Of a stretch of 64,000 bases of DNA, positions 41,380-49,073 are shown one piece after another (positions within the stretch are counted from its first letter, which is position 1; the number at the start of each line of letters is the position of its first letter). The notes beneath the pieces were generated by a model. That model did no database searches. It saw only the letters and a list, made by a program, of their open reading frames with translations, and was not told where the DNA came from. The position numbers and the translations under genes were made by a program. This DNA is from Candidatus Poribacteria bacterium. GTDB lineage: Bacteria > Poribacteria > WGA-4E > WGA-3G. The stretch spans positions 1-64,000 of the forward strand of contig JAPOZO010000060.1 of NCBI GenBank assembly GCA_026706025.1, in the 5' to 3' direction.

Positions 41380-42561
41380 ATGCGCATTATCCTTTACACA
41401 GGTAAAGGTGGGGTCGGCAAAACCACTATCGCCGCTGCCACGGGCATCAAACTTTCTCAGCTCGGTTATAAGACAATTGTAATCTCGCTGGATGTCGCAC
41501 ATTCACTCCGTGACGCTTTTGATAACCACGAAAAACTCGTCCGCCAGCGCAAAGAAAAACAGATCCAAATCAGGGAAAATCTCTGGATACAAGAAATTAA
41601 CGTTCAAGAAGCAATTATCGAATACTGGGACGACGTTTACAACTATATTCGTTCGTTGTTGAATCGTTCTGGGCTTGACAGTCTCGTAGCAGAGGAGATA
41701 GCCGTGTTTCCGGGGATGGAGGAGATTTGCGCGCTCCTCTATATCAACCAATATGTGCGTGAAAAGAGTTACGATGTAATTATCCTCGACTGCGCGCCCA
41801 CCGGGGAATCGCTCCGCTTCGTGAGTATCCCAACGACCTTGGAGTGGTACATGAACCATATCTTCAAGTTGGAACGCAATCTGGCGAAAATTGCCGGTCC
41901 CGTCATCGAAAAAGTGAGCTCTGTTCCGATCCCCCGAGATAACTATTTTCAAAATATCCAAGACCTTTTCGATAAATTGGAAGGGATTGACAATGTGCTG
42001 ACAGACCCCAAGATCACCACAGTACGTTTGGTAACGAACCCAGAAAAAATTGTTATTAAAGAGACACAACGCGCATTTATGTACTTTTGCCTTTATGGAC
42101 TCTGTATAGACGCAGTGATTATCAATCGCATCTTTCCGGACGGTGTTGATGCCGCATACTTTGAAGCTTGGAAACAGGCACAACAACACTATATTAAAGA
42201 GGCAATGGACTATTTCTCGGACGTGCCAATCTGGAAAGTGAACCTCTTCGCAGAAGAAATTGTCGGAGAAAAGGGGCTGCACCGATTAGCAGAAGCACTC
42301 TATTCCGAAATTAATCCAGCAGATCAGTTTTCTAAAGAAAAACCGTATCAATTCCAAAAAACAGCAAATGCCTATCAATTGTCTATGCGTCTGCCTTTTC
42401 TAAGTAAAGAGGAAATTGGATTGACAAAACATGGCGATGAATTGATCGTCACAATCGGTGGCTTTAAGCAACACGTCGCATTACCACGAACCCTCTCTAC
42501 AAAAAAAACAACAGGCGCAAAACTAACCGGGGACCAGTTGGTGATTAAATTTGAGATTTGA
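41380..42561 (+). CDS. ArsA-like ATPase with C-terminal HSP20-like domain
   Basis: Start ATG 41380, with AGGAA upstream, gives 393 residues. The deviant Walker A motif is YTGKGGVGKTTIAAATG (residues 6-22), typical of ArsA/GET3. The A-loop ISLDVAHSLRDAF and switch II region ILDCAPTGESLRF follow. The last 45 residues (LTKHGDELIVTIGGFKQHVALP) match the alpha-crystallin-like ArsA_HSP20 domain. GET3/ArsA-type ATPases insert tail-anchored proteins or drive arsenite efflux. With no arsenic genes around and an attached chaperone-like domain, a chaperone or targeting role is the better guess. Confidence 0.85.
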   Translation: MRIILYTGKGGVGKTTIAAATGIKLSQLGYKTIVISLDVAHSLRDAFDNHEKLVRQRKEKQIQIRENLWIQEINVQEAIIEYWDDVYNYIRSLLNRSGLDSLVAEEIAVFPGMEEICALLYINQYVREKSYDVIILDCAPTGESLRFVSIPTTLEWYMNHIFKLERNLAKIAGPVIEKVSSVPIPRDNYFQNIQDLFDKLEGIDNVLTDPKITTVRLVTNPEKIVIKETQRAFMYFCLYGLCIDAVIINRIFPDGVDAAYFEAWKQAQQHYIKEAMDYFSDVPIWKVNLFAEEIVGEKGLHRLAEALYSEINPADQFSKEKPYQFQKTANAYQLSMRLPFLSKEEIGLTKHGDELIVTIGGFKQHVALPRTLSTKKTTGAKLTGDQLVIKFEI

Positions 42562-42601
42562 GCGGAAAAGTTAATGATAAACAATATTAGTTGAGAGATG
42601 T

Positions 42602-43330
42602 ATGGGAACCAAAACGGACAAATCGGCTTTTGCTGTAACAGTTACAACGCTTCTAACGTTCTTAATAGCAAGCCGCATTGGAACTATTTGGATTCTCTAT
42701 CCAAATGTGTTGATTGCGGTCTCTTTATTTTTTTACTGTGTCCGACAAACTGATGAAGATGCGTCACTACTCTCAAGCAGTTCTATTTTTGGGATCGCAA
42801 CGGTGTTAATGTACACACCCATGGATTGGTTATTTTCTCGGAAGGTACACCTCATTTTTTATCTGCGTTCAGATTTTTTTCCGAATATGACAACACCGAT
42901 TGTGCTAATCTTAAATTGGGTGGTGTTCGCAACTCTTACAGCCTACTTTTATCAAAGGCTTGCAGTGGTTTGCCAAACCCGTTTTGCATCGGATCCTGAA
43001 AATCCGAAGAGCGGTTTGATAGGAACCACGATGTTGGCGGCAGGTGTCACGGGCATCAGTGCTGCAATTGGAAGTATCACAATTTACGCGCTGGGCGGAT
43101 TACATTTGTGGCAATGGAATGCAACACAGATTGATCGGATACCACAGATTGCGTCTGTACCAATTTTTGTGCCGCTCGCTTTTCTACTCACCTTTCTACT
43201 GTGTCCCTACCTTTTCGGGGTCGCTGGCAGTTTTCTGAGGGAACAACATGCAGGTATCGCAGGGATACGGTGTGGCATTTTTATAGGGGCACTGCAGTTT
43301 CTGAGTTTCCTTCTATTTTTTTACGCATAG
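42602..43330 (+). CDS. Six-helix membrane protein of unknown function
   Basis: The 242-residue product has about six hydrophobic segments, including LLTFLIASRIGTIWILYPNV, LMYTPMDWLFSRKVHLIFYL, VLILNWVVFATLTAYFYQRL and the last pair near residues 190-240. No signature was recognised. It lies 40 bp after the ArsA-like gene and 56 bp before hslV in the same direction, so it may be co-transcribed. If the ArsA-like protein handles membrane proteins this could be a client or partner; that is speculation. Confidence 0.6.
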   Translation: MGTKTDKSAFAVTVTTLLTFLIASRIGTIWILYPNVLIAVSLFFYCVRQTDEDASLLSSSSIFGIATVLMYTPMDWLFSRKVHLIFYLRSDFFPNMTTPIVLILNWVVFATLTAYFYQRLAVVCQTRFASDPENPKSGLIGTTMLAAGVTGISAAIGSITIYALGGLHLWQWNATQIDRIPQIASVPIFVPLAFLLTFLLCPYLFGVAGSFLREQHAGIAGIRCGIFIGALQFLSFLLFFYA

Positions 43331-43386
43331 AAATAGGCGTGCCTATTCGTATATAATTTTAATTGCAGGAGAGGAAAATCAATAGT

Positions 43387-43941
43387 ATGCGAATTCGTTC
43401 AACAACGATCTTAGCCGTTCGGCGCGATGCCCAAGTCGCTATCGCAGGCGATGGTCAAGTCACTTTAGGCGATACTGCGATTAAACACGGCGCACGCAAA
43501 ATTCGCAAAATCCATAACGACAAAGTGCTGATCGGTTTCGCAGGTTCCGCATCGGATGCAATCACACTGTATGAAAATTTGGAGAAGAAACTTGAGCAGT
43601 ACCGGGGAAATCTTCAGAAATCAGCAGTAGAACTCGCACGGGAATGGCGTAGTGACAGAGTCCTTAGACAGGTAGACGCACTAATGATCGCCGCAGATGC
43701 TAACGACAGTTACCTTATTTCTGGAAACGGCGATGTGATCGCACCGGACGACGATGTTGTCGCCATCGGTTCGGGTTCTTCTATTGCCCTCGCAGCCGCA
43801 AAAGCCATGCTCAAATACTCAGACTTGACCGCAAAAGAGATTGTTTCAGAGGCACTTCAACTCACGAGTGAAATTTGTATTTATACCAATGCACGAATTG
43901 AAACTGACACAATAGAGGAGGAGTTATCAGTTAACAGTTAA
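43387..43941 (+). CDS. hslV: HslV protease subunit
   Basis: Start ATG 43387 follows AGGAGAGG. The 184-residue product is the proteolytic subunit of the HslVU ATP-dependent protease. A five-residue propeptide (MRIRS) precedes the catalytic Thr of TTILAVRRD. Family marks are AIAGDGQVTLGDT, KIHNDKVLIGFAGSASDA, ISGNGDVIAPDDDVVAIGSGSSIALAAA and EICIYTNARIE. The end reads IEEELSVNS; the last residues (SVNS) and the stop come from a TTATCAGTTAACAGTTAA repeat that begins at 43924. HslU follows 97 bp downstream. Confidence 0.95.
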   Translation: MRIRSTTILAVRRDAQVAIAGDGQVTLGDTAIKHGARKIRKIHNDKVLIGFAGSASDAITLYENLEKKLEQYRGNLQKSAVELAREWRSDRVLRQVDALMIAADANDSYLISGNGDVIAPDDDVVAIGSGSSIALAAAKAMLKYSDLTAKEIVSEALQLTSEICIYTNARIETDTIEEELSVNS

Positions 43942-44032
43942 CAGTTACAAGCGGGCTCGGGTTCATCAAACACCTTTCGGTAACCCCAACGCCTCTTAAC
44001 TGAAAACTGACGACTGACGACTGATAACTAAC
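43924..44032. repeat. TTATCAGTT-type repeat between hslV and hslU
   Basis: TTATCAGTTAACAGTTAACAG forms the end of hslV, and ACTGAAAACTGACGACTGAC closes the repeat just upstream of hslU. The gap normally found between these paired genes is only a few bases, so the repeat has been inserted or has grown here. Confidence 0.65.
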
Positions 44033-44038
44033 GAAACT

Positions 44039-45526
44039 TTGGAGAAATCAAATAAAACGCATGAAAAGAGCACTTTAGCAGATGCACTTACGCCGCGGCA
44101 GATTGTCGAGGAACTCGATAAATATATCATCGGGCAGTTTGAGGCAAAACGCTCCGTCGCTATCGCCCTCCGCAATCGTTCGCGGCGACAGATGTTGGGT
44201 GAAGATATACAAGACGAAGTCTCACCTAAGAACATTATCATGATAGGTTCAACAGGTGTCGGTAAAACTGAAATCGCACGCAGGCTTGCACGTCTTGTTG
44301 ACGCCCCCTTCATCAAGGTAGAGGCATCAAAATATACCGAAATTGGCTACGTCGGTCGAGATGTTGAATCCATGATTCGTGATCTCACTGAGACTGCCAT
44401 TAGCCGCGTCAAAGCCGAACAGACCGAGGTCGTTGAGGAAAAAGCACGGGAATTCACTGAAGAACGCCTCCTCGATTGTATTTTTCCGATTCCACGCTCT
44501 TTGCAGGAGCGTCCCCGCTTAGAAAAGGATATGCTTGACGAACCTGAGGAAGTGGATGACGACGTGGTACTCCAACTACCTTTCGATCTCGGAACCGACG
44601 CGGAAACCGAAGCCGAAGAAGACCGAGAGAAAGAACGAGAACGCCATCTCAAAACCCGTGAAAAATTTAGAGAATGGCTACGCGAAGGTAGACTCGAGGA
44701 TAAACCTGTTGAAATCAATGTCAAGCATCAGAGTATGCCCTTTGTTGAAATCTTCTCGCCCGGCGGCATTGAGGAGATGGATATCAACTTTAAGGATATG
44801 TTTAGTAACATCCTCCCGAATCAGACGAAGAAGCGACGCGTTCCGGTCTCCGAGGCACGCACTATCTTGATGCAAGAAGAATCTGAAAAACTCATTGATA
44901 TGGATGCTGTTATCAGCGAAGCCATTCAGCGTGTTGAAAACTCCGGTATTGTCTTTTTGGACGAAATTGACAAGATCGCAGGTAGAGAATCTCGCCACGG
45001 ACCCGATATCTCCCGGGAAGGTGTGCAACGCGATATCCTGCCCATCATTGAAGGTAGCACGGTGACATCGAAATACGGCGCGGTGCGCACACACCACATC
45101 CTGTTTATCGCCGCCGGCGCGTTTCATGTGTCAAGCCCCTCTGACCTCATCCCAGAACTACAAGGTAGATTTCCAATTCGAGTGGAACTGAAAAGCCTGA
45201 ATAAGAACGACTTTAAATCTATTTTGACGGAACCGAAAAACGCGTTAGTAAAACAGTATACCGCACTACTCAAAACTGAAGGGATAGAGGCGACTATTAC
45301 TGATGACGCGATTGACGAAATCGCCGCCCTCGCGTTTCAAGTTAACGAATCCGTTGAAGACATCGGTGCACGCCGCTTGCACACTATCATGGAAAAACTC
45401 TTTGAAAATCTCTTTTTCGATGCACCTGAACTCGATAAAAAAGAGATCACTATTGATGCCGACTATGTCAAATCAGAGTTGGATGAAATCGTCAAAGACC
45501 AAGATTTGAGCAGGTACATTCTTTAA
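44039..45526 (+). CDS. hslU: HslU ATPase subunit
   Basis: The 495-residue product is the unfolding ATPase of HslVU. Motifs are [17 protein letters not shown], Walker [19 protein letters not shown], pore loop [11 protein letters not shown], Walker [28 protein letters not shown] and the ending DQDLSRYIL. The gene has no in-frame ATG at its start. TTG 44039 is the best candidate but lacks a convincing ribosome site, perhaps because the repeat before it displaced the original one. The I-domain between about residues 145 and 225 carries an acidic insertion of about 38 residues relative to E. coli ([10 protein letters not shown] and [17 protein letters not shown]). Confidence 0.9.
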   Translation: MEKSNKTHEKSTLADALTPRQIVEELDKYIIGQFEAKRSVAIALRNRSRRQMLGEDIQDEVSPKNIIMIGSTGVGKTEIARRLARLVDAPFIKVEASKYTEIGYVGRDVESMIRDLTETAISRVKAEQTEVVEEKAREFTEERLLDCIFPIPRSLQERPRLEKDMLDEPEEVDDDVVLQLPFDLGTDAETEAEEDREKERERHLKTREKFREWLREGRLEDKPVEINVKHQSMPFVEIFSPGGIEEMDINFKDMFSNILPNQTKKRRVPVSEARTILMQEESEKLIDMDAVISEAIQRVENSGIVFLDEIDKIAGRESRHGPDISREGVQRDILPIIEGSTVTSKYGAVRTHHILFIAAGAFHVSSPSDLIPELQGRFPIRVELKSLNKNDFKSILTEPKNALVKQYTALLKTEGIEATITDDAIDEIAALAFQVNESVEDIGARRLHTIMEKLFENLFFDAPELDKKEITIDADYVKSELDEIVKDQDLSRYIL

Positions 45527-45638
45527 GCAGATTGTCCGGGTGATGTTTTCCTCGTACGCATGTGGTGCAATTGGCAAAGAAAATATTAAACCTTATCAGT
45601 ACCGGTTTGTCCAATGGACAAGCAGAGGGAAACTGATC

Positions 45639-46811
45639 GTGCGGCAGCTCCTAATTTTTACCCTTCTATTCATTTATGTCGCGCTCCTACCGAACAGTTC
45701 CGCTCAAGATGGAACACAATGGCGCGCGTCAGAGAGTAGCAAAGCCCCCTCCAATACAACAGCGATAAATGCCATAAAATTCTCCACTGACGGGACACAC
45801 CTCGCTATCGCCATCGCCAATGGTATCACGTTGTACGATACCTATACTGGGAAAGAATTGGCACAGCTCTCTGTGCTGCTGGATACCGTGACCGCGTTAG
45901 CATTCTCGCCTGATAACCGAACAGTTGCAAACGCGAGCGAAGATGCTACTATCCGCCTCTGGGACGCTCACACTGGTGAGCACAGAACAGATTTCATAGG
46001 GCATACCCACCCTGTTGTAACCTTGGCATTCTCACCTGATGGTAACACCCTCGCCAGTGGAAGTTTCAAAGAAATTCGTCTCTGGAACTTAACCACAGAC
46101 CTGCCGATCCGCACCTCAGTCTTTCACGGACACTCGGATATGGTCACCACATTGGCATTCTCACCGGATAGTAAAACACTTGCCAGCACAAGTTTTCACG
46201 GCACAATTTTGTTATGGGATGTAGAAACCAGGCAACGCCGACACAGTCTCCCCGCACATACAGATTCAATCACAGCACTCACCTTCTCGCCTGATAATCA
46301 AACGTTAGCAAGCGGCGGATATTGGAGTCGAGACGCAGAAAGCACAATTCACCTATGGAATACGTACACCGGGCAACTCCTGACAACCATTAAAGGACAC
46401 ACCGAGCCGGTTTTCGCCTTAGCATTCTCACCGGATAGCGAGATGCTCGCAAGCGCGGGTTGGGATAACGCAATTCGTATGTGGCACCCACAGACAGGAC
46501 AATTACAGGCAATTTTTGAAGGCGATACCGCGCCAGTCCTTGCATTAGCGTTTTTACTCGTTAATGGAGGTAAAGAGTCAAGCCATACTTACGGCAGAAC
46601 ACTCGCAAGTGCAAGTCTTGATGGCACAATCCAATTGTGGCCCTTAACATCTATACCAAGACCTTGGGATGTCAACGCCGACGGTGTTGTAAACGTTTTA
46701 GATTTAACCTTTGTTGCCGCACGTTTCGGACAAGTAACACCAGACCTTAACAATGACGGCATCGTCAACATTTTGGATTTGATTATCGTTGCAAATCATA
46801 TCGGAGAATGA
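45639..46811 (+). CDS. Secreted 7-blade WD40 protein with dockerin
   Basis: I place the start at GTG 45639, after GAGGGA, because it gives a signal peptide (MRQLLIFTLLFIYV ... SSAQD) like that of the neighbours. The frame extends upstream to 45540. The 390-residue protein has seven WD40 repeats of the form LAFSPD..TLAS.S.D.TI.LWD, the number needed for one closed propeller. A dockerin follows at about residues 343-390, with loops DVNADGVVNVLDL and DLNNDGIVNILDL. The propeller may bind proteins outside the cell, and the dockerin could attach it to a cohesin. First of three tandem genes of this type. Confidence 0.85.
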   Translation: MRQLLIFTLLFIYVALLPNSSAQDGTQWRASESSKAPSNTTAINAIKFSTDGTHLAIAIANGITLYDTYTGKELAQLSVLLDTVTALAFSPDNRTVANASEDATIRLWDAHTGEHRTDFIGHTHPVVTLAFSPDGNTLASGSFKEIRLWNLTTDLPIRTSVFHGHSDMVTTLAFSPDSKTLASTSFHGTILLWDVETRQRRHSLPAHTDSITALTFSPDNQTLASGGYWSRDAESTIHLWNTYTGQLLTTIKGHTEPVFALAFSPDSEMLASAGWDNAIRMWHPQTGQLQAIFEGDTAPVLALAFLLVNGGKESSHTYGRTLASASLDGTIQLWPLTSIPRPWDVNADGVVNVLDLTFVAARFGQVTPDLNNDGIVNILDLIIVANHIGE

Positions 46812-46870
46812 AGGCTGCATCTTTCATGACCAACCGAAGCACATCGTGCCTGTCACAGGAATAAAAAACA

Positions 46871-48970
46871 GTGAGATACCTTATTTTTACGCTTCTATTG
46901 ATACTGACACTACTTTTGTCAAACGGATATACCCAAGACTACACAACATGGAACTTACCCGAAGGCGCGAAACGACTCATTGGAAAAGGCGAAATAACTG
47001 GCAATATTGCTTTTTCTCCCGATGGCACCCGACTCGCTGTCGCGAGTTCAATTGGCACTTGGATATACGATGCACACACCGGAAAAGAACTCGTATTGCT
47101 CACTGGACACAGTGAACGCATTCGTGCTGGAGCATTCTCTCCAGATAGCAGAATATGTGCCAGTGGAAGTAGCGACAATACGATTCGGTTGTGGGACGTG
47201 TCTACCGGACAACACCTCGTAACACTCACGATGCATAGTGACTCGGTTGAGACTTTAGCGTTCTCGCCGGATGGAAAAACCCTCGCAAGCGGGAGTAGGG
47301 ACAAACGAATCCTTTTGTGGGATGCAGAAACTGGGGAACATCGGAATACGCTCACAGGGCACACCGGTGGCATCAGAGTAGTGGTGTTTTCACCAGATGG
47401 TAAAAACCTTGTTAGTGCAGGTCAGGACGATACAATCCGAGTGTGGGATCCGCGTACAGGCGGGCCCCTCACTACGCTCACCGGTCATACAGGACCTGTC
47501 TCTATTCTGGCATTTTCGCCAGATGGAAAAACGCTCGCCAGCGATGGTGTCGGGCATATGATTCAGCTATGGAACACTGACACTTGGCAGCGGCAGTTAG
47601 CCATCAGAACACACTACGATTCAATCTATACCCTCGCGTTTTCACCAGATGGCAAAACGATCGCGAGTGGCGGCGGTTGGCACGACAACGTACTGAGGAT
47701 GTGGGATGTCTATACTGGCGAACATAAAAATGCGCTCCACGGACACACTGGTAGTATTACCGCAATAGCATTTTCACCAGATGAAGCAACTGTCGCAAGT
47801 GTAAGCAAGGACGATACAATTCGAGTATGGGATTTAAACATAGAACAACCTCGCTTCATTCTCATCGGACATGTAAACGTCGGTACGGAGGTGGTGTTCT
47901 CACCAGATGGCGCGACACTTGCCAGCGGCGGCGATTGGCCCCAGAATACAATCCAATTGTGGAATCCAGACACCGGTGCCTTGAAGGATACCCTTGAAGG
48001 GCATACGGATCGTATCAGTGCATTGGCATTTTCTTCGGATGGCAGAACGCTTGCAAGTGGAAGTTGGGATAAGACGATTCGATTGTGGAATACACACAAT
48101 GCTGAACTCAAAACTACCCTTGAAGGGCAGAGGCGTGAGGTTCAGTCATTAGCGTTCGCACCGGATGGAAAAACCCTTGCCAGTGGAAGCGGTTGGGAAG
48201 ATACAATCATACGGCTATGGGATACGGACATTGCACAGCAAATTGGGAGGCTTGAAACCTACACACGTTGGGTTTATGCATTGGCATTTTCACCGGATAT
48301 CCAAGGCACGTCTGGAATGTTCCTCGCGAGCGGAAGTGGTGACGGCACGATTCGAGTGTGGCATCTCGACTCAGGGAGTGCAACTACAGATAGACCGCAG
48401 ATGACGCTGACAGCGCATCGAGATGGCGTTCTCGCTTTGGCATTCTCACCAGTAGGGGTTGGGTTACCCAACCCCTATAAATATAACTGGATTCTTGCGA
48501 GCGGCAGTCGGGATGGCACGCTCCAATTGTGGAAATTAACTGTGGGAGAACCAACGCCGCGTTCTTTAGCCCTTCAGGGTCATACGGCTGATGTCCAGGC
48601 AGTAGCATTTTCGCCCGATGGAAAAACCCTTGCCAGCGCGAGTAACGACGAAACAATCCGCTTGTGGAATGTCCATTCGGGTGAACACTACAAAACCCTT
48701 TATGGTCACACGGATAGCGTCACTTCACTGGCATTTTCGCCCGATGGAAAAACCCTTGCCAGCGCGAGTTTAGATAATACAATTCTCTTGTGGGAGTTTG
48801 AACCCGAATTGGCACAAAACCGCTGGGATATTAACGGTGATGGACTTGTAAACATTCAGGATTTAACATTAATTGCATCGCAGTTTGGACAGAACACACC
48901 CGATCTTAATGGCGATGGCATTGTTAATATCCTGGATCTGGTACTTATAGCGAACCACCTCGGAAAATAG
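46871..48970 (+). CDS. Secreted 14-blade WD40 protein with dockerin
   Basis: The start is GTG 46871, with AGGAA upstream. The 699-residue product has a signal peptide (MRYLIFTLLLILTLLLS ... TQD), 14 WD40 repeats (two seven-blade propellers) and a C-terminal dockerin at about residues 652-699 (DINGDGLVNIQDL and DLNGDGIVNILDL). Blades 13 and 14 share an identical DNA stretch of about 39 bp at a spacing of 126 bp, a recent blade duplication. Blade 12 reads SPVGVGLPNPYKYNW where SPDGKT is normal, because a palindromic repeat has entered the frame (48453-48477). The strand after LASGSRDGTLQLW remains intact, so the fold may tolerate it. Confidence 0.9.
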   Translation: MRYLIFTLLLILTLLLSNGYTQDYTTWNLPEGAKRLIGKGEITGNIAFSPDGTRLAVASSIGTWIYDAHTGKELVLLTGHSERIRAGAFSPDSRICASGSSDNTIRLWDVSTGQHLVTLTMHSDSVETLAFSPDGKTLASGSRDKRILLWDAETGEHRNTLTGHTGGIRVVVFSPDGKNLVSAGQDDTIRVWDPRTGGPLTTLTGHTGPVSILAFSPDGKTLASDGVGHMIQLWNTDTWQRQLAIRTHYDSIYTLAFSPDGKTIASGGGWHDNVLRMWDVYTGEHKNALHGHTGSITAIAFSPDEATVASVSKDDTIRVWDLNIEQPRFILIGHVNVGTEVVFSPDGATLASGGDWPQNTIQLWNPDTGALKDTLEGHTDRISALAFSSDGRTLASGSWDKTIRLWNTHNAELKTTLEGQRREVQSLAFAPDGKTLASGSGWEDTIIRLWDTDIAQQIGRLETYTRWVYALAFSPDIQGTSGMFLASGSGDGTIRVWHLDSGSATTDRPQMTLTAHRDGVLALAFSPVGVGLPNPYKYNWILASGSRDGTLQLWKLTVGEPTPRSLALQGHTADVQAVAFSPDGKTLASASNDETIRLWNVHSGEHYKTLYGHTDSVTSLAFSPDGKTLASASLDNTILLWEFEPELAQNRWDINGDGLVNIQDLTLIASQFGQNTPDLNGDGIVNILDLVLIANHLGK
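48453..48477. repeat. Palindromic TAGGGGTTGGGT repeat inside a WD40 gene
   Basis: TAGGGGTTGGGT and ACCCAACCCCTA are perfect inverted arms around one base, 25 bp in all. The same sequence appears between genes at 48985-49044 and within the family-2 elements. It is translated in frame as part of VGVGLPNPYK. Confidence 0.85.
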
Positions 48971-48984
48971 GTGAAATCGTGATC

Positions 48985-49044
48985 CGTAGGGGTTGGGTCC
49001 CCCAACCCGTGTATTTCGTAGCGGTTGGGTCCCCCAACCCGCGC
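48985..49044. repeat. Two tandem GGGTTGGGTCCCCCAACCC hairpins
   Basis: Two imperfect copies of GTAGGGGTTGGGTCCCCCAACCC lie near 48985-49009 and 49018-49041, between the second and third WD40 genes and just before the third gene's ribosome site. Confidence 0.7.
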
Positions 49045-49073
49045 AGGCTGAAAACCCTTTTAGGAGGCATTTT

